A DNA stretch of 11,796 nt from contig CALXRJ010000174.1 in the NCBI GenBank assembly GCA_944390615.1, positions 1-11,796 on the forward strand. The letters run 5' to 3'. Below, piece by piece: positions 6,740-11,796 of this stretch. The notes beneath the pieces are model-generated. The model was not told where the DNA came from. It did not search any database and saw nothing but the letters and a program-made list of their open reading frames with translations. This DNA is from an uncultured Clostridia bacterium (lineage in GTDB: Bacteria; Bacillota; Clostridia; TANB77; CAG-508). Made by a program: the position numbers and the translations under genes. Positions within the stretch are counted from its first letter, which is position 1; the number at the start of each line of letters is the position of its first letter.

Positions 6740-6822
6740 AATAATTTCCTTCTTTCTTTATATAATTTGGCAATCCAGTTATCGATTTCTTTTTGTGAGG
6801 TTAGTTCTTTATTTTTGAGCAT
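6736..6822 (-). CDS. Possible 28-residue ORF between the reductase and dehydrogenase remnants
   Basis: ATG 6822 to TGA 6736 reads MLKNKELTSQKEID and continues to KERRKLL. It overlaps the end of the reductase frame and its stop overlaps the GTG start of the downstream dehydrogenase in a GTGA arrangement typical of translational coupling. No clear ribosome binding site precedes the ATG. It may be the leftover tail of a gene lost in a deletion, a coupling leader, or chance. No family is recognised. Confidence 0.15.
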   Translation of the reverse strand: MLKNKELTSQKEIDNWIAKLYKERRKLL

Positions 6823-7273
6823 CTAAATCTGGTTTCATTTGAGCATAACTTGCAAGCAATTCTGGTGTGCTTTGATAATATCTTTTATTTTTATTGATTT
6901 TAGCAATTTCTTGCATTTCTTCCTCTGTTAAGGCAAAATCAAAAATATCGATATTGGCTTTGATATGTTCTGGATTAGTTGCACCAGGAATAACAATATG
7001 GTCTGATTGGATATGCCATCTTAAGATAATTTGTACATTGCTTTTTCCATATTTTTCTGCTAATTTGCCAAAAATTGGCTCATTGATTAGTCCTTTATCT
7101 CCATGTCCTAATGGATACCAAGCTTGTATTTTCATATCTTCTTTTTGTAAAAACTTTTTCATTTCTGTTTGTGGATAATAAGGATGTGCCTCTGTTTGGT
7201 CAGGTGTTAGCATAAATGTTCCTATTCCTAATTTTGGCATTTGGATGCCATTGTTTAATGTTACATTTTCCAT
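6809..7273 (-). pseudogene. Aldo/keto reductase with an internal deletion of the catalytic core
   Basis: About 154 residues from the ATG at 7273, preferred over ATG 7279 because the AAAGGA site is about 8 nt from it instead of 2-3. The N-terminus NVTLNNGIQMPKLGIGTFMLTPDQ is the usual first strand of aldo/keto reductases. It then jumps directly to EAHPYYPQTEMKKFL, which normally follows residue 155-160. The C-terminal half is intact: IQAWYPLGHG, NVQIILRWHIQ and the NADPH-binding IPGATNPEHIKANIDIF. The missing segment of about 125 residues holds the catalytic Asp, Tyr, Lys and His, so the product should be inactive. The junction near 7190 falls at T-E-A, where both flanks would plausibly share GAGGCA, consistent with an in-frame deletion between short direct repeats. 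It is the second gene of the dehydrogenase operon. Confidence 0.85.
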
Positions 7274-7307
7274 TTTCATTCATCCTTTCTATTTAATTTT
7301 TTAAATT

Positions 7308-8384
7308 TTATTGATTATAGATAACCGGTTTGATTAAAGAACGGTCTCTGTTTAAGAATAAATCCATAGCTTCTGGAATTTTATCCATACCATAATAGCG
7401 ATGTGTAATAATTTTAGATGGGTCAATTCGATGATTGGAAATTAGTTCTGCCATTTTGGACATAAGTAATCTTCCTCCTCCACATCCAACTCCTTTTATG
7501 GTTTTATCACCATAGCCAAATCCCCAAACAGCTGGGTTAATTGGAATGTCTTTTCCACTAAAATAAGCAGATAAATTGACAACCGTTCCTCCATTTTTTA
7601 GCATACTTAAAGCTTTATCGATGGAATCTTCGTTGCCTCCACAAATCATAACACCATCTAATAATCCGCCATTTTTTTCAATGATTTCGTCTGTATAGTT
7701 TTCATTGTGGTAATCAATACAGTAAGTTGCTCCATATTCTTTTGCTACTTCAAAACAAACTTTTCTAGAACCAATGGCAAATACTTTTCCAGCTCCATGA
7801 AGGATGGCTGCTCTTACTGCCATTAAGCCAACTGGTCCTACTCCTAATATGGCAACTGAATCTCCGAATTTAGGATTTAATTCTTTAACTCCTTCAAAAG
7901 CTGTACACATCATGTCTGGTATCATTACTGCTTGTTCTGGGGTTACGTTTTCTGGAATATGTGCTAAGTTCATGTCAGCATCTCTGATATAATAATGTTC
8001 TACAAATGAGCCTCCTCTATCTGGGTAATCAATTCCTGCATACATATTGTCTTGCCTGTTTTTTGCGTGTCCATCTTGTGCTTCTAATGTTCTCCATATT
8101 GGCATAACTGCACAAACGATTACTTTGTCTCCTACTTTGAAGTCTTTTACTTCTTCTCCTACTTCTTCTATAATGCCACACATTTCATGTCCTACTGCTT
8201 TTCCTAGTAAATAAGGTAGTGATTCACAGCCTGTTTCACATAGATGAGCATCACTGGTACAAGGGGACCAAATTAATGGTTTGATGATGGCTCCTTGTGG
8301 ATTGATTTTTTCTGGTAAAGGACAGTTTTCACTGATTTCTAGTTTACCTTTTCCTGAGATGACAACACCTTTCATTTTTTTCAT
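7308..8384 (-). CDS. adh: NADP-dependent zinc secondary alcohol dehydrogenase
   Basis: 358 residues, full length for the Thermoanaerobacter/Clostridium beijerinckii secondary alcohol dehydrogenase family (about 352). It reversibly oxidises secondary alcohols such as isopropanol to ketones with NADP+, in the cytosol. The catalytic zinc site is conserved: Cys42 (SPCTSDAH), His66-Glu67 (VGHEMCG) and Asp157 (MIPDMM). The Rossmann loop is GVGPVG (181-186), and GSR (205-207) matches the Gly-Ser-Arg that gives NADP+ preference in the Thermoanaerobacter enzyme. VMPIWRT, DADMNLAHIP and the C-terminal LIKPVIYN are also typical. The structural zinc lobe is absent, as in that family. The start at 8384 has GAAGG 7 nt upstream. 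It is first of a three-gene operon and the only intact member. Its promoter has MerR-type geometry. Confidence 0.95.
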   Translation of the reverse strand: MKKMKGVVISGKGKLEISENCPLPEKINPQGAIIKPLIWSPCTSDAHLCETGCESLPYLLGKAVGHEMCGIIEEVGEEVKDFKVGDKVIVCAVMPIWRTLEAQDGHAKNRQDNMYAGIDYPDRGGSFVEHYYIRDADMNLAHIPENVTPEQAVMIPDMMCTAFEGVKELNPKFGDSVAILGVGPVGLMAVRAAILHGAGKVFAIGSRKVCFEVAKEYGATYCIDYHNENYTDEIIEKNGGLLDGVMICGGNEDSIDKALSMLKNGGTVVNLSAYFSGKDIPINPAVWGFGYGDKTIKGVGCGGGRLLMSKMAELISNHRIDPSKIITHRYYGMDKIPEAMDLFLNRDRSLIKPVIYNQ

Positions 8385-8451
8385 AAAAAGACCTTCTTTC
8401 TATATTTAAAATTATAAACGATTAAATGAATGGTTTGATTTTTACATTATG

Positions 8452-8482
8452 ATTATATATGTCGGTGGTAACTACCGGTCAA
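8452..8482 (-). promoter_or_regulatory. MerR-type promoter with dyad operator for the alcohol dehydrogenase operon
   Basis: On the minus strand the -35 is TTGACC (8482-8477) and the -10 TATAAT (8457-8452), separated by 19 bp instead of 17. The spacer carries the pseudo-palindrome CGGTGGTAACTACCG (plus strand, 8463-8477), which has one mismatched pair around a central A. A long 19-20 bp spacer with a GC-rich dyad between the boxes is the signature of MerR-family activated promoters, and AdhR-like MerR proteins control aldehyde-responsive dehydrogenases in Firmicutes. The regulator gene is not in the window. The predicted 5' leader is about 60 nt. Confidence 0.65.
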
Positions 8483-8617
8483 TAGTTTTTTGAAAATTTT
8501 TTTAATTTTTTTTGTTCGGGTTGCATTATAGCAGGATTTTGGTGGGGAGGGAAGTTCAAAAAAGTTGTTGCTGTTTTAACTAAAAGTTTATGGTGGTGGG
8601 ATTGGGTTGGTTTTTGG

Positions 8618-8684
8618 CAAAAAAATGTCAAAGAGGGCGAAGATTTTTGACAATGTTGTCAAAAATCTCCGCCCCCTTTGACAT
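8618..8684 (-). terminator. Large hairpin with U7 tail, terminator of the Rpn nuclease gene (REP-like)
   Basis: Arms of 28 nt (8626-8653 and 8656-8683) pair around a 2-nt loop, extended by one A-T pair. The two plus-strand mismatches become G-U pairs on the minus-strand transcript. Seven U residues follow on that strand (8625-8619). Each arm is itself a smaller inverted repeat (TGTCAAA ... TTTTTGACA) around GGGGGCGGAG, close to the GGGGACGGAG core at 656. The rest of 8483-8617 holds no recognisable gene or site. Confidence 0.75.
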
Positions 8685-8691
8685 AAAATTT

Positions 8692-8718
8692 GGACTTTGA
8701 GATATATTCTCAAAGTCC
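8692..8718. repeat. Second perfect hairpin after the Rpn gene
   Basis: GGACTTTGAGA and TCTCAAAGTCC form a perfect 11-bp stem with a TATAT loop. It lies between the nuclease stop codon and the larger terminator hairpin, so the transcript end has two hairpins in tandem. It lacks its own U-tract and may protect the 3' end or assist termination. Confidence 0.55.
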
Positions 8719-8742
8719 ATCGATTTATATTTCATTTCTTGA

Positions 8743-9338
8743 TTATAATTTTTTTATTTCTTCTACTGTTAATCCTGTTGCTTTGCTTATAGTTTCTATG
8801 TCTACATTTTGAGCTAATAGTTTTTTGGCTATTTGTAATGTTCCAATCTCTATTCCAGCTTTTAAGCCCTTATCATATCCAGCTCCTTCTACAGCTTTTT
8901 GGTCTAAAATATATTTTTCTCTTAACTCTGCTAAATAGATTTCTCTTTCATCTTGACTGATTTCTTCTAGTACTTCTTTTGCTTTTTTTATCTCTTTATT
9001 CGACATCTCTACCACCTCTGGATTTTTTATAAATTTTACCCATAAATCTAAGCTTTCATTTCTAGTTTTTTCTTGGTGTCTATCAAATTTAGGCAACTCA
9101 ATTATATAAAATTCCATGGCATCTGTCAATATAATTTTTGGGTAGTCCTCTTCTCTTATATTCCATTTTGTCATATATTTTGGTATTGTTTTTAACCCTT
9201 CCAGTTCATAATCTGTTATTAATATTGCGATTCCTTTTTCTAAGGAACTATAATCTTGCCCTGATTTGATACTTTTGCTAAATATTTTACTCCAATAAAA
9301 TAATAGTCGTTTTTCAATGTCTTTTTTGTCTACTACTT
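8743..9338 (-). CDS. Rpn-family PD-(D/E)XK nuclease/putative transposase, exon 2
   Basis: This is the downstream exon of an Rpn-type recombination-promoting nuclease (TIGR01784/PF12784-like), interrupted by a group II intron at 9339-11191. It begins with AA, which completes a CAA Gln codon with the final C of exon 1. It then reads VVDKKDIEKRLLFYWSK, GQDYSSLEKGIAILITDY, the PKFDRHQEK and LWVKFIKNPE segments, a charged helix, and the family's C-terminal repeat-like ending (GIEIGTLQIAKKLL; IETISKATGLTVEEIKKL). Spliced and frame-corrected, the protein would be 277 residues, near the usual 280-310. An in-frame ATG at 9357 lies inside intron domain VI and is not the natural start. Rpn proteins are DNA nucleases linked to recombination and phage defence. 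An internal ATG (9006) with a GGTGG site could give an 87-residue C-terminal protein. The transcript ends in tandem hairpins. Confidence 0.88.
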
Positions 9339-9411
9339 GTCGAGTAGACCTAAGCATTTCTACTTAAGCCCCTCACGAATCCGTGCATGCGAATTTCCCG
9401 CACACGGCTTC
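9339..9411 (-). ncRNA. Group II intron domains V and VI
   Basis: Positions 9411-9377 (minus strand) fold as domain V: GAAGCCGTGTGCG pairs with the CGCATGCACGGATTC side around a GGAAAT turn, containing the catalytic AGC. Domain VI follows as GGGGCTTAAG / CTTAGGTCTACTC with a bulged A at 9345, seven nt from the 3' end, the expected branch point. The intron ends in GAC (AY rule). Confidence 0.9.
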
Positions 9412-9435
9412 TCATAATATAATTCACTCACTGTT

Positions 9436-10710
9436 TTAAAATAATGTCACGTATATTTTTGGTTTCTCTAACGGGTATATCTTCATCATCTCTTTGAATT
9501 GGTCAAATGTATAACTATTTTTCTGACTTCTTCTATTGAGCCATTTTACTAGCGACTTTTCGATTTCGTATACATACCTTTTGAGCATCCTCATATTAAA
9601 AGATACACCAAAGTAATGATAATGCCCTCTTAATTTCTCGTTTGTTTTTCTGATGATTTCTTTTGCTTTAAGGTTTCTGTTCTGTTTTAGCCAATTATTA
9701 TATTCTTTGAGTTTATCTCTGTATTTCTTCTTGCTAGTTTTGACTTTGGGAATATAAAATCCTTTGGTGCTTTTTCCTATGTAATATGTAAAGCCTAAAA
9801 AATCAAATGTTTTACTATTTCTTGGGTTGTTTCTATCAAATTTTATTAGTTTAGTTTTCTCTTCTGCCAATTCTAAACCGAATTTTTCTAGTCTCTTAGG
9901 CAATAGCTCTTTCATAAATTGTTCTGCATTTCCTTTTCTTTGAAAACAGCATACAAAATCATCTGCGTATATTATAATTCTACTTTCTCCTAGGAACCTG
10001 TCTTGTATTCTAATTTTGAACCATAATGACAATACGTAGTGCATATATATATTTGCTAGGACAGGACTTAATATTCCTCCTTGTGGTGTTCCTTCTTCAC
10101 TCTTTATGTATACTTCTTTTTCTATTATACCTGCCTTCAAATATCTATTTATTAGTCTCAACATATTTGTATCTTTTATATGTTGTTCTAAGCATCTCAT
10201 TAACCATTTATGATTTATATTGTCAAAGAATCCTTTTATATCCGCCTCTACTACATATTTGTATGTTCCTGAGTATAGTATATGTGCTAATTCTTTCGTT
10301 GCATCGTGACAACCTCTTTTGGGTCTAAAACCATACATACAATTTAGAAATTTAGGTTCATATATTGCCTCTATTATCTTTTTAATTGCTAATTGCACTA
10401 TTTTGTCCTCATAATTAGCTATTGCTATTCCTCTTACTTTACCATTTGCTTTTGGTATATACACTCTTTTCGCTGGTGTCGGCTTGTATGATTTGTTTCT
10501 CAATTCCTTAGCCAGCTGTCTAATATTACCCTCCAGATTTTCCTCGTATTCGTCTTTGCTGATACCATCTTGTCCTGTTGCTTTATTCTTTTCTAGTTCT
10601 TTGTGACATTCTATAAGTAATTCTTCATTTATCAAATGATAAATTGATGTAAATATTTCCTTTGGATTTTCTTTTGCTCTTTGAGCTATTCTTGATATTT
10701 TCGTTTCCAT
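9436..10710 (-). CDS. ltrA: Group II intron-encoded reverse transcriptase/maturase
   Basis: 424 residues. It stabilises the intron RNA for splicing and copies it during retrohoming. The RT domain spans about 30-300: ATGQDGIS (44-51), VRGIAIANYEDKIVQ, EADIKGFFDNI (155-165), GTPQGGILSP (207-216) and the catalytic YADD (248-251), then KLIKFDR and FDFLGFTYY. The maturase (X) domain is at about 310-424 with RGHYHYFGVSFNMRML and VKWLNRRSQKNSYTFDQF, ending KPKIYVTLF. There is no C-terminal zinc/HNH endonuclease domain, so target priming probably uses nascent lagging-strand or other primers. The start at 10710 has AGGAGG 4 nt upstream. The ORF is intact with all key RT residues present, so the element may still be mobile. 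Confidence 0.95.
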   Translation of the reverse strand: METKISRIAQRAKENPKEIFTSIYHLINEELLIECHKELEKNKATGQDGISKDEYEENLEGNIRQLAKELRNKSYKPTPAKRVYIPKANGKVRGIAIANYEDKIVQLAIKKIIEAIYEPKFLNCMYGFRPKRGCHDATKELAHILYSGTYKYVVEADIKGFFDNINHKWLMRCLEQHIKDTNMLRLINRYLKAGIIEKEVYIKSEEGTPQGGILSPVLANIYMHYVLSLWFKIRIQDRFLGESRIIIYADDFVCCFQRKGNAEQFMKELLPKRLEKFGLELAEEKTKLIKFDRNNPRNSKTFDFLGFTYYIGKSTKGFYIPKVKTSKKKYRDKLKEYNNWLKQNRNLKAKEIIRKTNEKLRGHYHYFGVSFNMRMLKRYVYEIEKSLVKWLNRRSQKNSYTFDQFKEMMKIYPLEKPKIYVTLF

Positions 10711-11191
10711 TATTCCTCCTATCCCTGTGTATAGATAATGTTTCTATACCAAGATTTATATTATGGGAGTTCCCTTTTCTCCTCTAGTCTTATTATTACT
10801 AGTATCTTCAATACTATGAAACTCCTCCGACTGCCTGTATTTCTTTTAGCATCCTCCTTTTTATCGTTGTTTGCTATACTCTATTTGAGAAAATACAGGC
10901 TCTCACTGTTCATTATATAGTCCTTGTATATCATGATTAGGTCTTAGACCCCGCAGAGATATATTCATACTCGCAATATCGCATAAATATATATAGTTTT
11001 CTGACAAATGCACATCATCAACTCTCTGATTAAAAAACATATTTCGTGGCTCAATACTAACCCTGATACCTAACTGTTTACGCTTAACTTAATGTATTAC
11101 TACATTAAGCTCAAAACTGGCTACTAGCGGCTTGCTAACCTTACTAGATAGGATTTCCACCTATTAAACTATATAACCTGCACAGTCGCAC

Positions 11192-11428
11192 GCATCTCTA
11201 TATTACAATTTACTTTTTTATCTATTTTAGCTTTGATATCTAATATTCCTGCTTTATCATCTAGCAAGTCTTTTTCTAGGATTGGATTGCTGTCTAATTG
11301 TACATCTGTAACTTTCTTTTTAATAATTGCACTAATTAATTTGCTGGTTATATCTTCATTTCCAACATGACCGAAGATTCTTTTAAATACATAGTCTATT
11401 TTGGGGTCTAGTAATTTTTTGATATCAT
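11192..11428 (-). pseudogene. Rpn-family nuclease, exon 1 (frameshifted at the start)
   Basis: From 11418 downward the frame reads LLDPKIDYVFKRIFGHVGNE, then LISAIIKKKVTDVQL, LEKDLLDDKAGILDIKAKI and CNIEM. This is the N-terminal half of the Rpn/PD-(D/E)XK family, with Asp64 of GILDIKAK and Glu78 of the E-x-Q motif as likely active-site residues. The only plausible ATG (11428-11426) is out of frame because the following A-run has six A where seven are needed; with seven it would read MISKKLLDPKIDYVF. The six-A version hits TAG after six codons. This may be a genuine mutation, a homopolymer sequencing error, or a phase-variable slip site. The exon ends with the first base of a Gln codon at 11192, where the group II intron starts. 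Confidence 0.85.
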
Positions 11429-11525
11429 ATCACGCTTCTTTCTTTTTTATTTTTGTTTTTTTTTGATTGTTCGGCAGAACTGCCTTGATTTTTTGAATAA
11501 ATTGTATGAAATATAAATCCTTTTT

Positions 11526-11554
11526 ATGTTAACACATTTTTATTGATTTTTCAA
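11526..11554 (-). promoter_or_regulatory. Probable sigma-A promoter of the Rpn nuclease gene
   Basis: On the minus strand, TTGAAA (11554-11549), a 17-bp spacer and TAACAT (11531-11526) lie about 100 nt upstream of exon 1. The leader between them is A-rich with no recognisable structured element. The -10 box is imperfect. Confidence 0.5.
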
Positions 11555-11587
11555 TAGATTTTTTGAATATTTTTATAAAATAGCAAA

Positions 11588-11619
11588 ACCACCTAGAATC
11601 TCTTATGACTCTAGGTGGT
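11588..11619 (-). terminator. Rho-independent terminator of the alpha/beta hydrolase gene
   Basis: On the minus strand ACCACCTAGAGTC pairs with GATTCTAGGTGGT (13 bp, one G-U) around a 6-nt loop and is followed by TTTTGCTATTTT. It lies about 50 nt after the hydrolase stop codon and insulates it from the Rpn promoter. Confidence 0.85.
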
Positions 11620-11671
11620 TAAACAATAAAAAACTTCTCTCATTTTCAAAATAACACTAAAACGACGTACA

Positions 11672-11796
11672 TCATGTCATATGTTTTTGCCAAAAATCAA
11701 TCGCCAAATTTATCCATCCTTCCGCAGAAGTTCCAATCCCCAAACCAAATCCATGCCCTAAATTAGGATATTCATGGAATTCCACATCAACGCCAA
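11672..11796 (-). CDS. Alpha/beta hydrolase (acetyl esterase/lipase-like), C-terminal part
   Basis: The gene enters from the right edge. The last 40 complete residues are visible: GVDVEFHEYPNLGHGFGLG, followed by GTSAEGWINLAIDFWQKHMT and TGA at 11674-11672. The LGHGFGLG block carries the catalytic His of alpha/beta hydrolase-fold esterases of the BD-FAE/Aes type, where GVDVEFHEYP.. precedes it and an EGW..AI.FW.K helix ends the protein. The nucleophile and acid lie outside the window, so the substrate cannot be judged. A strong terminator follows. Confidence 0.85.
   Translation of the reverse strand, partial: GVDVEFHEYPNLGHGFGLGIGTSAEGWINLAIDFWQKHMT

Larger units (their letters stand above)
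9339..11191 (-). mobile_element. Complete group II intron (1853 nt) with encoded reverse transcriptase
   Basis: The 5' end GTGCGACTG matches the group II consensus GUGYG and the 3' end is GAC. Domains V/VI precede it and a maturase ORF occupies domain IV. Boundaries are fixed by the host frame: exon 1 ends N-I-E-M plus C, exon 2 begins AA-V-V-D-K, and joining them restores N-I-E-M-Q-V-V-D-K. The first 481 nt, before the ORF, are the domain I-III/IV scaffold. A GCATTT at 11011-11006 (minus strand) can pair with the exon 1 end AGATGC over 6 bp including one G-U, a candidate EBS1/IBS1. The intron looks intact and should self-splice with its maturase. Unlike class C introns it is not inserted after a terminator. 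Confidence 0.93.

Noticed and set aside
9339..9357. ATG 9357 as the true start of the nuclease gene
   Set aside because: It is in intron domain VI; the protein family continues upstream in exon 1, and splicing rebuilds the frame. Use of this ATG on unspliced RNA remains possible but is weakly supported.
10026..10920. Plus-strand open frames opposite the intron and its reverse transcriptase
   Set aside because: Hydrophobic, low-complexity shadow frames without ribosome binding sites, antisense to a clear RT gene and intron scaffold.
1..11796. CRISPR arrays, tRNA or rRNA genes
   Set aside because: No regularly spaced repeats and no cloverleaf or rRNA-like segments were seen on either strand.

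Overview
The window is very AT-rich. It has strong AGGAGG-type ribosome binding sites, U-tailed hairpin terminators, a spore-coat CotJC/manganese-catalase fragment, LarC/LarE nickel-cofactor genes and a Thermoanaerobacter-type NADP secondary alcohol dehydrogenase. Together these suggest a low-GC, probably anaerobic and spore-forming Clostridia-like Firmicute. This is inferred from gene content and composition; there is no rRNA or other taxonomic marker.

Layout. (1) 1-632: a possible IS200/IS605-type left end (hairpin plus a GTG start running off the left edge), then the C-terminal half of cotJC with its N-terminal half missing. A perfect 38-nt palindrome follows. (2) 787-2894, plus strand: an acetyltransferase fused to a DUF402 domain, and a stand-alone radical SAM protein. 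Each has its own consensus promoter, and the block ends in a hairpin shared with the convergent operon. (3) 2938-6120, minus strand: a tight operon of membrane-anchored serine hydrolase, larC and larE, with each downstream ribosome binding site overlapping the upstream stop codon. Its leader (6121-6230) contains competing inverted repeats and no clear promoter. (4) 6240-8482, minus strand: an alcohol/carbonyl metabolism operon. An intact secondary alcohol dehydrogenase is driven by a promoter with a 19-bp spacer and an internal dyad (MerR-type). It is followed by an aldo/keto reductase with an internal deletion and a 3'-truncated iron alcohol dehydrogenase, then a terminator. (5) 8625-11554, minus strand: an Rpn-family PD-(D/E)XK nuclease gene split by a complete 1853-nt group II intron that encodes its own reverse transcriptase/maturase. 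(6) 11588-11796: the C-terminus of an alpha/beta hydrolase and its terminator.

The most notable point is the intron. The boundaries GTGCG...GAC can be set to the base, and joining the exons restores the reading frame through the nuclease's E-x-Q active-site motif, so the intron splits the Gln codon. Exon 2 also has an internal ATG with a good Shine-Dalgarno sequence that could yield an 87-residue C-terminal protein, as in intragenic Rpn antitoxin systems. Much of the rest shows local decay: three truncated or deleted metabolic or coat genes and a one-base frameshift at the start of the nuclease gene. These could be real erosion or assembly/sequencing error.
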